DNA of 52,020 nt from Zygnema cylindricum (GCA_037447655.1 JBBHKE010002891.1:1-52020); one strand, 5' to 3'; positions 21,340 to 33,049 are shown, counted from the stretch's first letter. Notes: generated from the letters alone by a model not told the origin. Translations and numbers: made by a program.

Positions 21340-23170
21340 TTCAAGGTCGTGGCGTTGGTAGCGCGTCTCAAAAGACCGTGGCTTGCTATCGACGTTTCAT
21401 TCGAGGTGATCGGAGAGCCCTTCATGCCGAGCATGAGGACCGCGTTGCTACTGCTCCCTTCACATCGTGTGGCCCATGTAAGACTTCAGATGTCCTTTCC
21501 TCTTATCAACGTCATTTAGGTTGTGTTGGTGAGTTTTCTCGAGCGGCTTGGGCGCACTAGACATTTAATCTCAATCCTCGATTTGTTGCCACTGTCGTGG
21601 TTCTTCGAGCTATTTATCCACCAACACGTATCCCTTTATCCCTGTCTATCCACACTTTTGCGGCGTTGGAGTGTTTTTTTTAGGATCGTAATGGTTTCTT
21701 CAAAGCTCTCACCACGTCCCCCATCTTTCAGTTGGCGTTCCATCATGCACACTTTATGTGTTTTTTCGTGATGTTTTGCCCCTTCAATCAGGTGCTCAGT
21801 GCCGTTCCATCGTGCAATGTTTATGTGTTATTTCGTGATGTTTTGCCCCTTGAATTGGGTGCTCAGTGCCATTTGCATCCAGCGTTAGCCCCCCTTCCAT
21901 GATTATTTTTCTCCTCACTGGTTTGGAGTGGCAACTTGTGGGGGTTTTGAAGCCATGGTCCATAGGGTTTGAGCATTGTTGGATGTCCATCTGTATGGTT
22001 AGTCCTCCAGGTTGATGTTTGTGACTCGTTCTATACGGTGGGTCGGAATGCTATTTTTTCCGAGCTTATGATTACACCTTCTCCGATTGTCCCGATGTTT
22101 CCTTTTGTGAGGGCCTATTATTCTTTGAACAACTTTCTTTTTTTGTTGTTGACGGTGCTTTGGTCCTGTTTTCGGCTACGACCGGCATTAGCCAAGGCGA
22201 CTATTGGCCACCCTCTTAAGGGCCATTTGTTTGCCATTGCTCAATATTGAGCCCCTCACACTTCTGCAACTGCTTTTCCTTCTTCCCTCTTCCCTCTAGT
22301 GTTTGTAGATACTCAATACTTAGCCATTTACACCAAGCTATACCATCCTAAAAAAAAATCAAGGAACGCTTCGCCGAACTCAACCATTTTGTTTAGCCCT
22401 CGAAGTGTGCTGTTTGGTCCCCTCAATTTATTTTACTTTATTATTCAATCTGCTTTCACGACAAGTTTGTCCCACGTCGACGACCTTCCTAACCTTTGTG
22501 ATTCCTAGGTGGCATTTCCTCTTTTGACACGGTGTTTCCCCGATAGCCCATCCTTACTCACCCCGAATTCCCCTCCCACCACCACATTCATCTCCTCACT
22601 TTTTGCCTTTAATGATTGCCTGATGAACGTCCTCCACACTTTGTTAGGTCGTGGGGCTTTAGATGGTTAGTTTGAGCCTACAACCCACCTTGAAGCCTTT
22701 CTTGTCCCTAGCAATTTGGGATTACTATCGATGGCTTATGTTGCTCCGACTCTCTATTTGGGAAGTTGGTGCCCTGTAGCCTCTACTATTGTCTCTCGTT
22801 TTTTGGTTGGCAACACTCTTGTTCTTGCTACCGTTGTCCCTCAAGTTTTGGACGGTGTGCTCGCCTTTCAACCGTCCACTTTAGGTGCGTCATCTTCTCT
22901 TCCTCCTACTGCTGTCGCGAACATGGAGGTTCTTTCTACTCTTGTAACATCATGACTGCACTTGTTCAAGAATCCCTTCTTGATCAGGTTGTCGCTGTTG
23001 TCATCCGATTTTTGCATGCACGCTTTCTCTATGTATTGGACTTGGTTCGTGAGCTTGGCTATTGGCAAGGCCTATTTTATCCACCCTACAGTTTGGTTCA
23101 CCCTCAATTCACCACCGCCTAGAGGTTTCGGCTTGGCCTACCTTATTCACCTTTACTTAGCCCTTTTATT
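21340..23170 (+). pseudogene. Non-LTR-type reverse transcriptase, degenerate copy 1
   Basis: Plus-strand frames interrupted by stops and shifts. Recognisable parts in order: a CVGEFSRAAWA region (about 21510-21560), FGVATCGGFEAMVH (about 21923), LVLQVDVCDSF (about 22000, palm motif A with Asp kept), FPFVRAY, HLFAIAQY (about 22228), then a C-terminal part with NLGLLSMAYVAPTLYLGSW (about 22708-22765). The layout is that of the plant and algal RT-domain proteins with an FGVATRGG...VDVxNAF signature; the YxDD-type motif is not readable. It is paralogous to 31040-33035. Not functional. Confidence 0.75.
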
Positions 23171-23173
23171 TGT

Positions 23174-24158
23174 TGTTCCATGACCACTGGAGGAGGTGAA
23201 GCAGAAGCGGTAGTAGTAGAAGAAGACAGAATTCACACAGAGAAGCTTACCAAGAATCCTAACAAACACTTGTTTTCCACAGCTCACCAAATCCGACACA
23301 AAGATCGAAACTACTTCAAACTAAACCACAGTATAGAACATCACAAAGAATGACAACTCCCAAAGTTTTAGCCTAATTAATAAAACATACTTTAAGATAT
23401 GTGACTCAAAAGTTTCCCAAAAATAGTTTGCAGATTACACAGTCTGGAAGTCAGGATACATAAAATGTTCTAAGTACTAATTCTTATACTCGTAGTGAGT
23501 ATCTACTCTTAGTTGTCCTATTACATAGTGTTATACATGCGATATAAGTGTACTTGAGAGATACGTCCAAAAACCAAAATGCCACTAAGATCTAACTACT
23601 CCTAATCACGCTAAAACTAATCCACCACCGTACACTAAATTTACTCAAAAATCTATACTGAGTGATCTATACTAAGTGATTGTACAAATACTTGCCCTAA
23701 ATTTACTCAAAAATCTATACTGAGTGATCTATACTAAGTGATTGTACAAATACTTGCCGCTGGCTTAGTTACTACTGTCTGGCTACGTCCATACGTTTGT
23801 TGGGAAAACACCTGCCAACTAAGTCACTTGTGATCCTCTTATGAATCTCGTATGTCCACTTGATTCATATCAACAGCGGCTGTGTTGTCACGTACCGGAT
23901 CATATCCAAAATATTCACTTTCCTTCTGGTTCGCCCAATTCTAAGACTCCACCCGTTTGATGTGTGACACGCGTATTTGGGCGTCGGCGCCATTCCAAAA
24001 TACCTGCACTGTCCTCAAGTGATGACGCGTGTCCCACTGCAATTACGCTACACTTTACTGTCTTTTTGCCGTCACACTATTTGAGGTATATATTCTAAAT
24101 CCTTAAACCTCCCCCCACACATATATTTATTGAGTTTTAAAGCTTTCCAAAATCAACA
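23174..24158 (-). repeat. 3' LTR of copia 2
   Basis: Inner edge set by polypurine tract followed by TGTTGATTTTGGAAAGC. The outer edge is proposed at 23174 because the plus strand there begins TGTTCCATG, giving the expected TG...CA ends and 985 bases, but there is no second LTR to confirm it. A perfect 62-base tandem duplication lies inside. Confidence 0.55.
23635..23758. repeat. Perfect tandem duplication, 2 x 62 bp
   Basis: 23635-23696 and 23697-23758 appear identical, starting CTAAATTTACTCAAAAATCT. Lack of divergence shows it is far younger than the surrounding element, or is an assembly artefact. Confidence 0.9.
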
Positions 24159-24206
24159 CTCTCCTAAAGCTTTAGACTTAGCTAGTCACCTAGTCCCACT
24201 GCATCC

Positions 24207-25860
24207 TTACAATACTTCAGCCTTCAGCTTAAGATAAGGAAGAGCTTTAGTGAGCATATCACCAATCATTTTTGCATCTGGCAAAAAACATAATTTAATA
24301 ACCCGAGAAAACACTTTTTCTCTTACAAAGTGTAATCTTACATCCATGTGCTTACTCTTGAAATCGTTACTCGGGTTAGATGCAATGGCAATGGCAGACT
24401 GGTTATCACACCAGATCACTTGTGGACCAACCTGCATGTATCCCAATTCCTGCAACATGGATTTTACCCAAAAGAGTTCTTTGAGGATAGAGCTTGCTGC
24501 CATGTATTCTGACTCCATCATCGACTGTGCCGTAACTTTCATAAGTTTGTTGCTCCAACAGCAAGTCCCCTTCCGAATTCGCAGAACGAATCCGTTGGTG
24601 GATTTCCGGCTTGGCATATCGCCATAGCTTGCATCACTCTATGTTTCCAGCGTCACTTCTCCTCCGCCTAGTGTGTGTTTGAGGTCTTTGGTTCCTCCTT
24701 GATTTCTTAAGACTCTCTTTGCTGCATCACGGTCAGATTTTCTCGGATTTTATAGACTTGTGCTCAGTACTCCAACTGTTGCAGCAATGTTAGGACGGGA
24801 ATAGTTCATGAAATATATTAAACTTCCCACTATCTCTCTAAAAGGTTTTAGAGTCATAGGATCATCCTCATTTGACTCTAAATACTCACTAATAATAACA
24901 CCCGTTTTTGTCTCATCTCCCTCTAACTTCTGCAAAAACTCTAATGGAGTTATACACCCTTCTGCCCCCCGCATTCCATACTCATCTAACATGTTTCCAA
25001 TAGCCTCCTTTTGAGTGAATTTAAATAATATGTTCTTTCTATCCCTTTCTATCTCAATTCCTAAAATATATTTTGCTTCACCGAGGTATTTCATTTCAAA
25101 CCGTGAATTTAAGGCAGTTGTGATTTAATTAATTTCAGCCATTGATTTGCTGATTAGTAGTAGATCATCTACATATACCACTACATACATTATAACATCC
25201 TCACCCTTTAGAACGTAAACAAAATGACCCGACTTATCCTTTTAAACCCTAGGTAAGTTAAAAATTCATCAAGCTTCAGATTCCATTGCCTAGGGGCATG
25301 TATTATGCAGTACACAAATTTTAACAATTTGCATACTAAGTGCTATTTTCTTCGCGCTGCTTACATTACAGGCTGCTGCATGTAAATGGTCTCTTCTAGC
25401 TCTCCATGCAAAAAGGCTAATTTTACATCCATTTGATGTATTTCCATATCATCTATAGTAGTTAAGGACAACAAAATCCTAAGTGTCGAAAATCTTACAA
25501 CCATAGAAAATCTTTATTCAATATCAATTCCTTTTTTTTTATTATACCCCTTTGCCACAAGCCTAGCCTTATATCGTTCAATGGTTTTATCACGATTTAA
25601 CTTCACTTTGAATACCCATTTGCTGGATATCGCTTTTCGGTTCGGAGGAAGATCCACAAGCTCCCATATTTGAGCCTCCATGATCAACTTCAGTTCGTCG
25701 TTAGCTACTTCGATCGAGTGATGTCGTTCTGGTGATGAGATGTCCTCCTGGATGGTCAAAGGCTCCCCAGAGGCGGCAGAGTTAGCAAAGTCGGAGTTTG
25801 CTTGCAGCTGGCTACTAGATCGTGAGGTTGAAATCGTCGGAGGCTTGAAGTGGGTTAGTT
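24207..25860 (-). pseudogene. copia RT and RNase H, broken
   Basis: Reverse transcriptase begins in frame before 25760 with the linker and IWELVDLPPNRKAISSKW, continues RYKARLVAKG, has the catalytic YVDD box at 25164-25175 in a different frame, then MKYLGEAKYILGIEIERD and YFMNYSRPNIAATVGVL. RNase H follows with DASYGDMPSRKSTNGFV, MESEYMAAS, WCDNQSAIAIA and KHMDVRLHFVRE, ending at 24207. Stops and frameshifts lie near 25513, 25095 and 24700-24640. These domains copy element RNA into DNA inside the cytoplasmic particle. It could complement what copia 1 lacks, but the two are separate insertions. Confidence 0.88.
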
Positions 25861-25861
25861 A

Positions 25862-25915
25862 ATAACTATCTAGAGGCTACCTGAATTCTGTAGTTCAATG
25901 GAGGACACACAATTG
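25862..25915. repeat. Short segment shared with 35584-35648
   Basis: 'ctatctagaggctacctgaa' and 'aatggaggacacacaattgc' recur at 35584-35648 with small differences and a short insertion. It lies exactly between the broken 5' end of copia 2 and MITE family B copy 2, so it marks a rearrangement junction. Confidence 0.65.
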
Positions 25916-25917
25916 CA

Positions 25918-26696
25918 CGGTTATCGACGGTCAGAGGTCCCGATATATCGGTCCAATACCAACAAATTACTACTCGGCGATAACTTAAAAAAAAAATAGT
26001 ACGCATAGAATAGTACTTTATAATATATTGTATTATATTATTAACTTTATATAGCATGACATGTCACGTATAAGACTCTGTTCCGTATTTTGTTTAACTA
26101 AATTTTATACAGACAACACAGCACGTAAACGTTGACATATTTTAAACAATACTTTATAGTTCAAAATCTATGGTACGAAAACGAAAAAGTAAAGTACATT
26201 ATAAATTTGTAAAATCAAACTTTTTTGAAAAACGAAACGAACAGACAAGCAAAGTAGATGAATAAATATGTCAAACTGTCGCTATCTACTGCCATTTATA
26301 AAAAAAAAAATAGTCAAAATGACACTTTGGAAAGGTATGGGAGAGTGGAACCCAAATAAAACCCCCTTAAATTAGAAATAATCAAGAAAATATCATGATT
26401 TTTTCAAGAAATCAAGGAGAAGTGGGTCCGCGGCGTTTGTGAGGAAAAACCCATATAGTTGAGGGTACAGAGTGTACATTTAGATGCACGCTCCGTACCG
26501 TTATCGCCAATAGATACCGATATCGGTGTTATCGCCGATAAACAACCCAATATTATCGGTTGTTTATCAGTGCTATATTGGTTGTTTATCGGCGATAACA
26601 ATTATGCTGATATATCGTGCCGATATATTTATAATCGACAACTCAAAAAAAGGCCTATATCAGTTACCGACAAATCCTTCCCAATACACAACACTA
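25918..26696. mobile_element. MITE family B, copy 2
   Basis: Right end CCAATACACAACACT (26681-26695) corresponds to the GTGTTGTGTATCGG terminus of the copy at 9118, and the left part ('ggttatcgacggtcagaggt' then 'cccgatat') matches that copy's other half in reverse. The true left terminus is missing. It carries about 300 bases of extra AT-rich DNA and dense TATCGGCGATAA words at 26510-26605. Confidence 0.65.
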
Positions 26697-26968
26697 TTTC
26701 TATTTGTTTTACTGGACGCAAACGGACAAAACATAGCAAATCGTGTCCTATTACTCGTCACTTGAAATCGTTTGAAAAATTTCAAAAAAATTGACACGTG
26801 CGAATATGTTTTCTTATTTGTTAACTGGAATAATTAATTTAAAACACATTGCCGATGTGTAACTCAAGAAATGTTTGACGATGACGTTTTTTCAAGTGGC
26901 CGTGGGTCGAAAAAAACAGTTCGACAACATATAGTATATTCTTTGTTACACAATGACACAAATTTTAC

Positions 26969-27597
26969 TTAGGCCTCTTCTCCATCAGGCGACGACAGTA
27001 ATTGTACGGATACGTTTACTGGCAGTAATATTTCGTTCACTTCTCCATCAGGGCGTGTCAACAAGGAATCTATCACGTACATGCTTTCTTTCGATTCGAT
27101 GCACGTAGGTTCTTCTTTTAAAGCGAGCATGTCAAAGATTTCAAAAGCACAATATCTGAATTCCTATCCGTAGATCCAACCGCAAAATTAAATTACGTGA
27201 ATGTACAATTTGTACGTTCGTGTTTTGTCCTTTTTGTGGTTGTTTTGTCGTTCGTGGTACGTCGTGGCGCCGCAAATTCCGGACGTCAACGGATGATGGA
27301 GGATGCGTCACGACACATTCTTTAACAAAGATTTTATGGTGGTTTTCCTTGGGATTTGATTCTTGCCTGTCTGAAGGCGCGTGGCATATGTCTGAAAGCG
27401 CGTGGCGTATGCCACACGTAGGGTTTCTATCCTGGATCGCACGTGACCATTCCATGCGTTAAAATTTTACACGTCCAGTGTCTAGGTAGTCTTTTCGTTG
27501 AGGAGACTATCTAGACAGTGGATAAAGTGACCGCTTGCTTCGAAAACACATAATCAGACGGTCGACGTTGTCGCCCAAAATTTTGTAGAATTTTGAG
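26969..27597 (-). mobile_element. Family M copy, inverted; left arm of the foldback
   Basis: Reverse complement of the interior of the neighbouring copy (27722-28369), highly similar over about 630 bases, from 'ttaggcctcttctccatcag' to 'gtcgcccaaaattttg'. Its own AAGGGTGAACC terminal arm is missing; at 27598 it passes directly into the terminus of the next copy. Confidence 0.8.
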
Positions 27598-27598
27598 T

Positions 27599-28479
27599 AA
27601 GGGTGAACCTCCATCAGACGAAAAGTGAGGTTCATCACTGTAAAAAGTGTATCTTCCTACAGGTCTAGCTCATTTTGGTACATGGCTGTATTGGTTTTTT
27701 TTTTTTTATTTAAACATGATTACTCACAATTCTCCAATTTTTTGGGCGACAACGTCGACTGTCTGATTATGTGTTTTCGAAGCAAGCGGTCACTTTATCT
27801 AGTGTCTAGCTAGTCTCCTCAAGGAAGAGACTTCCTAGACACTGGAAGTGTAAAATTTTAACGCGTGGAATGGTCACGTGCGATCCAGGATAGAAACCCT
27901 ACATGTGGCATACGCCACGCGCCTTCGGACATATGCCATGCGCCTTTGGACAGGCGGGAATCAAATCCCTAAGAAAACCACGAGAAAATCTTTGTCGAAG
28001 AATGTGCCGTGACGCCTCCTCTTTCATCCGTTGACGTCTGGATTTTGCGGCGCCACGACGTAGCATGAACGACAAAACAACCACAAAAAGGACAAAACAC
28101 GAACGTACAAATTGTACATTCAAGTAATTTAATTATGCGGCTGGATGTACGGATAGGAATTCAGATAGTGTGCTTTTGGAATCTTTGTCATGCTCCCTGT
28201 CGGAACAAGAACCTTCGTGCATCCAATCGAAAGAAAGCACGTACGCGATAGATTCTTTGTTTACACGACCTGATGGAGAAGGAACGAAGTATTATTGCTA
28301 GTAAACGTATCCGTACGATTACTGTTGGCGAATATGATTACTGTCGGCGCTGATGGAGAAGAGGCCTAATCATGTTTTAAAAAAAAAGAAAAAACAATAC
28401 GGCCATGTACGAAAATGAGCTGAAATGCACTTTTTCTAGTAATGAACCTCACTTTTCGCCTAACAGTGGTTCACCCTTA
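27599..28479 (+). mobile_element. Family M copy, 881 bp, both terminal arms present
   Basis: Left arm begins AAGGGTGAACCTCCATCAG (27599) and runs about 115 bases to a T-run; the right arm (about 28375-28479) is its reverse complement, ending GGTTCACCCTT. The interior carries a hairpin at about 27802-27844, blocks of sequence shared with all family members, and 'cctgatggagaagg'. It has no transposase, so it is non-autonomous. With the inverted copy to the left it forms a foldback. Confidence 0.8.
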
Positions 28480-28718
28480 TACTTCAGATTTCTTTGTACG
28501 AGTGTTACTTACGCCGTAAGGCGCTAATTTTTACAGGAAAACGATAGAAAAAAACCCTTACTTTGGCACATGGGGACATACCCTTAATATCTTTTTCCAA
28601 TCGTGGCTTTTAGGAGATGTAGACAAGAATGAAGGAAGGAGAGCTTTATACTCTCGTTTTATCAATATATTGAGTGTTGGAGGAAAATACTGTGGTGTAT
28701 CTTTGTGCATTTGTGTGT

Positions 28719-28844
28719 CTTACTTCTTTCATGAACCTGAAATAAAACTGGGAGCTATGTCTTGCTTCTTTCATGAACCTCAAACAAAACTGGGAGTTAT
28801 GTCTTGCTTCTTTCATAAACTTGATACAGATTTGGGAGCTCAAT
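28719..28844 (+). repeat. 42-bp tandem repeat, three units
   Basis: 28719-28760, 28761-28802 and 28803-28844; units begin CTTRCTTCTTTCATGAACCT and diverge most in the third. As 42 is 14 codons the repeat stays in one frame (FFHEP...KLG), but the frame continues into the A-rich array and I do not call a gene. Confidence 0.8.
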
Positions 28845-30440
28845 TTAAAACAGAGAATTGGGAGCTCAAATTAAAACACAAAACTGGAAACGGAACCAAA
28901 ACTCAAATTTAAACATTGGACCAAAAATGGAAGTAGGAGTTAGAAATTCAAACACCTAACTAGAAACAAAAACGTAATTTTAAATTCAAACAAAAAATTG
29001 GAAAGATAACCGAAAATATAAATTTAAACACTGAACTAAAAATGGAATCGGGAGGTGAGATTCAAACACCGAACCAGAAACAAAACCAAAAACTGAAATT
29101 CAAATACAAAATTGGAAACGGGAACAACATTATTAACACAACAAAAACGGAAATGGAATCTGATTTTTTTTGAAATGGAAGCTGAAATATAAATATAGAA
29201 CCACAAACAGAACTGGAAAATGAAATTCAAAACAAGATCACATTCAAACACAAGACAATAAATGGAACCGATAAGTGAAACTCAAACATTCTAACTCAGA
29301 ACCCAAAACTAAAATAAATAATTAAATTCAAACAGTTTTTGAAAAACAAAACCAGAAATAAAAATTAAAACAAAGAACTAAGAATCAAAATGGAAATTGA
29401 AATTTAAACAAAGAATCAGAAAAGGAAACCCAAATTGATTCCAACACAAAATCGGAAAAGGAAACATAAATTGAGTTCATTACAAAACCGAAAACAAAAG
29501 CAAAACTTGAAATTCAAAAGAAGACAAAAACCAAAAGTGAAACTCAAATGCAGCACCAAAACTGAACAGGAATGTGCAAATCCAATAATGAACCAAACCG
29601 AAGCTGGAAATTGATAATCATTCACAAACGAAACCAGAAGTTGATATTGTCACACAAAGAATAAACAAAAAAAAAAATGGGAAATGCAAATACAGAAACA
29701 AAAAAACAAACCAGAAACTGAATTTCAAACAAAAAATAAAAAACAAAAAACAAAAAAAAGAACCTGAAATTCTATCACATAACAAAAAACGGAACCGGGA
29801 ACTGAAACTCAAACAAAATACCAGAGAAAGACGGTGATTCAAGCACAAAACCAGAAACAAAAATAGAAAAACAAAAAACGAAACGGAAACTGAATTCAAA
29901 TATAAAACCAACGAATGAACAAAAAGTTAAAGTTAAAAAACAGAAAGAGAAACGAAACCGAAAATTGAAATTCAAACGCAGATCCAAAAAAGGAACCAGA
30001 AACTGAACGGAAACACAAAACCAAAAACGAAATGGGAAAATCAAATTCAAACACAAGCCTAAGAAAAAAAATGGAAACATAAAACTAAAACAAGAAACGA
30101 AACAAAAACAAAAAACAAAAACTCAAAACTGGAAATAGAACGAGAAACTGGAAATTTAAACAGAACCAAAAACAGAACCGGAAATTAAAATTTAAACACA
30201 TAACAGGAAACGGGAACTGAAACTGAAATTCTAACTTAACTAGAAAAGAAAATGAAGAATGAATTCACACATAGAACCTGAAACGGAACCAAAGTCGAAA
30301 ATTTAAACATTTAACCAAAAACAAGAACGGAAATGGCAATTCAATCACAGAACCACAAATCAAATCCGAAACTAAAATTCAAATACAAAACCGAAAGCGA
30401 AAATAGAAACACTAACTTCAAAATTTAGTAATTTAATTCA
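28845..30440. repeat. A-rich degenerate minisatellite, array 2
   Basis: About 1.6 kb of irregular units using 'gaaattcaaacacagaacca' and 'gaaacggaactggaaac', the monomer of 18250-19115. Divergence between units is high. Minus-strand frames encode Phe-rich runs (FRFWFCV and similar) that reflect the repeat only. Confidence 0.85.
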
Positions 30441-30499
30441 GTTAAACCACGTACATTTCTGCAAAATTCCAGCTTAAGAATAGGTTAAAATAACAAAAT

Positions 30500-30745
30500 T
30501 GAATGAAGTTAGAGAAGACTTTGATAGGTACTAAATGCAATTTGATATCCTTGTGTTTACTTTTGGAGAGGTGGCTTGGGTTAGCACCAAGATGACCTCT
30601 AGATTGTCACACCACATGATTTCTTTGTTGTATAAATCCGAGATCTTGATGAATGTTTACACCCAAAGGAATTATTTTAAACATTGCACTAGAAGCCCTA
30701 TACTCAGCTTTTATTGTGGATTGTGGCATGACCTTTTGTCACTTG
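30500..30745 (-). pseudogene. copia RNase H fragment
   Basis: The minus strand reads QSTIKAEYRASSAMFKIIP, then HQDLGFIQQRNHVV, a stop, and in another frame SHLSKSKHKDIKLHLV. These match the copia RNase H pattern of a T-x-A-E-Y box and a KHIDI...HFV box. It is about 80 codons, cut at both sides; the CT microsatellite follows on the right. Confidence 0.75.
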
Positions 30746-30759
30746 CTAATCACACTGCA

Positions 30760-30850
30760 AGTTTCTCTCTCTCCATCTATGTCTCTCTCTCTCTCAACAA
30801 CCCTCTCTCTTTCCTTTTTTCTCTCTCTCTATCTTCCTCATCTCCACCTG
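30760..30850. repeat. CT microsatellite
   Basis: Interrupted CTCTCTCT runs on the plus strand. Confidence 0.8.
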
Positions 30851-31039
30851 ATCTTCGCACCTCTCTCGCACCACACCTCCCGTCTGATCTGATCCTGATT
30901 TGGGGGCTTATGATTTCCATTCCACTGCATTCCACCCATTCCTATCCTCTGCGGGTACAATATGCCCTCTTGCTCCCCTTGTTCCACATTTCTGCTAATC
31001 GGACGGACATTGCTCCTTAGCATCTTCTTCTTTTGTTCT

Positions 31040-33035
31040 CTCACTGGGTTTTAGTCCTTCCAGGTCGTGGAGGGGGCACTGGGGCTAGAGATACTATTGG
31101 CGCCGATTCCTTCTTGGTGACTAGAAAGCCCTCCACGTCGAGCATGACGATTGGGTATCAAAGGCCTCTTTCGCACCGCGTGCCCCATCTAGGCCTTCAG
31201 ATGTCCCGACCTCTTATCGTCGAGCAATTCATTTAGATTGTGTTGGTGAGCTTTCTAGCGCGGTTCAGGCCCTACAACTATTTCCTTTTACCTCTCGATC
31301 TTTTTCCACTGTTGAGGTCTTTCGAGCTCTCCACCCCAGTGCATCTTCCGCTTTACCCCCTTCCATCCACACCTTTAAGCCTTTTGAGTGTTTTACTTCA
31401 AATCGGGAGGTTTTCATTAAGGCCTTTAGCTCTTCTCCTCATATTTCAGCGGTGGGTCCCTTGGGCACAGTGTATAAGTTGTTTCGCGATGTTTTGCCCC
31501 TTGAATCGGGTATTGGGGGTTTGGTGTGTTTTTTCGAGTATGTTCTCCCATTATTAGTGGGGATTTTCCCTTTTGGACTTGTGATATTCTCACAGTGTCG
31601 CGCCTTGTGGCAGTCGCCATACCTAATGGAGAGATCTGCCCTATTGCCATAGGAGAGGTTTTATACAGATTTGTGGCTCGTACGATATGTCTCTAGGTCC
31701 AACAAACACTTCAAGATTATTTCTCTTCATCAATTTGGAGTGGCCACAAGAGGTAGTTGTGAGGCCATGGTCAATGGGATTCGGATTTTGTTGGATGTAC
31801 ATCCAGATTGGTTGGTTCTTCAGGTCACCGTTTCCAATGCCTTCGATATTGTGGACTGGAACGTCATTTTTTTGGAGCTTATGGCTGCTCCATTTTTTAC
31901 TGTCCAATTATTCCCCTTGGTGAGGGCTTTTTCTTCTTTGACTTGCAGCCTATATTTCTCGGCCGACGATGGTCTCATTCCTCATTCCTTTGCGATCAGA
32001 GACCCTTTTGGCAGACCTTTGTTCGCCATTGCCCATTACTAACCCCTTCGTGCTTCTGCAGCCGCTTTCCCTTCTTACCTTTTCTTTTTGCTTGCGAATT
32101 GTACGCACATTATTGGTCCCATGGATCAAGTTGTGTCGACATATATTTTTTCAATGAACATTTAGACAAAATAAACCTTTGATTTTAACCTTCAAAGTGC
32201 GTTATTTGGTCCCCTCAAGATATTCAACTTTCCTTTACCCCCCCTTTTAGTTTTCAATCTCCTCCTCCCTCTAATGGCATTCTTGTGATGGGTTGCCCCC
32301 TTGGTTCGGATACTTTCGTGACTCAATTTCTTGATTATGCTCTATAGCAAGATCTGGCCCATGTGGACTACTTTCCTCACCTTCGGATCCCCAACTAGCT
32401 TTTGTTGTATTAGCTAGGTGTTTCCCCCATCGCCCTTTTTACCTAATTCGTATTTCCCCTCCCACCTCGACGTTTTTCTCCTCTTCTCCACCTTTGATGA
32501 TTAGCTCATGGACGTCTTTCACACTGTGTTAGGTCGTGGGGCATTCATTCGCGAGTTTGAGTCTTCGGCCCACATTCATGCATCCCTCTTTGTCTCTACG
32601 GTGGGATTGGGTCTATTATTGACTGCCTATGTTGCTCTCGTTGCTTATTTTAGAAGTTGGAGCCTTATTGCCTCCACTCTTGTTTTTCGCTTCTTAGCTA
32701 GGGACAACCCTGTTGTAGCCACCATGGTCCCTCGGGTTTCAAATGGTGTGTTCGCTTTCCAGCGATTTCTATTGGAAGCGTCATGTTCTTTTCCTCCTCA
32801 TGCCATAGTTGATGTGCCGATTCTTTCCACCCTTCTAACGAAATCTGTTGTGCGTGTCTAGAAATCAATGTTCGATCGGGTCGTCGCCGCCATTAAATCC
32901 GAGCTTCTCGAGGCGCTTCACCATGTTTTTTTCGCATGCCCGTCTTCTCTCTTGTTGTGGACTAGGTTCAGGGTCTTCGCTATTCACTGTTGTTTTTAAT
33001 AAAGCTTTAGTCCTCTCTATGCCTCAGTTGTAAGG
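31040..33035 (+). pseudogene. Non-LTR-type reverse transcriptase, degenerate copy 2
   Basis: Plus-strand, broken by frameshifts. In order: DCVGELSSAVQA (about 31220), EVFRALHPSA (about 31310), VGPLGTVYKLFRDV (about 31450), LHQFGVATRGSCEAM (about 31720), PDWLVLQVTVSNAFDIV (motif A, with Thr in place of the first Asp), FPLVRAF, DPFGRPLFAIAHY (about 32000), then a C-terminal region with VGLGLLLTAYVALVAYFRSW (about 32610-32670). It is better preserved than copy 1 at 21340-23170. The replaced Asp and lost frames make it inactive. Confidence 0.78.
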
Positions 33036-33049
33036 GAGAGGGAGCTGTT

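Larger units (their letters stand above)
23174..25860 (-). mobile_element. Ty1/copia retrotransposon 2, 3' half
   Basis: Minus-strand order: RT (25855-24750), RNase H (24750-24207), polypurine tract (GCTTTAGGAGAG, 24159-24170), 3' LTR starting TGTTGATTTTGG at 24158. The 5' part (LTR, gag, integrase) is missing: at about 25860 the element meets a short segment also found near 35584. Confidence 0.85.

Noticed and set aside
23635-23758. CRISPR-like or spacer-repeat structure
   Set aside because: A simple two-unit tandem duplication; no spaced short repeats occur anywhere in the window, and the sequence is eukaryotic.
27141-28123. Frames of 74-104 codons within the foldback arms
   Set aside because: Overlap on both strands, have no domain, and are not kept open in other family M copies.
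28670-28912. Plus-strand frame with a 14-residue repeat (FFHEP...KLG)
   Set aside because: The 42-base tandem repeat is frame-preserving by chance of length, and the frame runs into the A-rich array.
29036-30080. Phe-rich minus-strand frames of 69-101 codons
   Set aside because: Again forced by the A-rich minisatellite, not by coding constraint.
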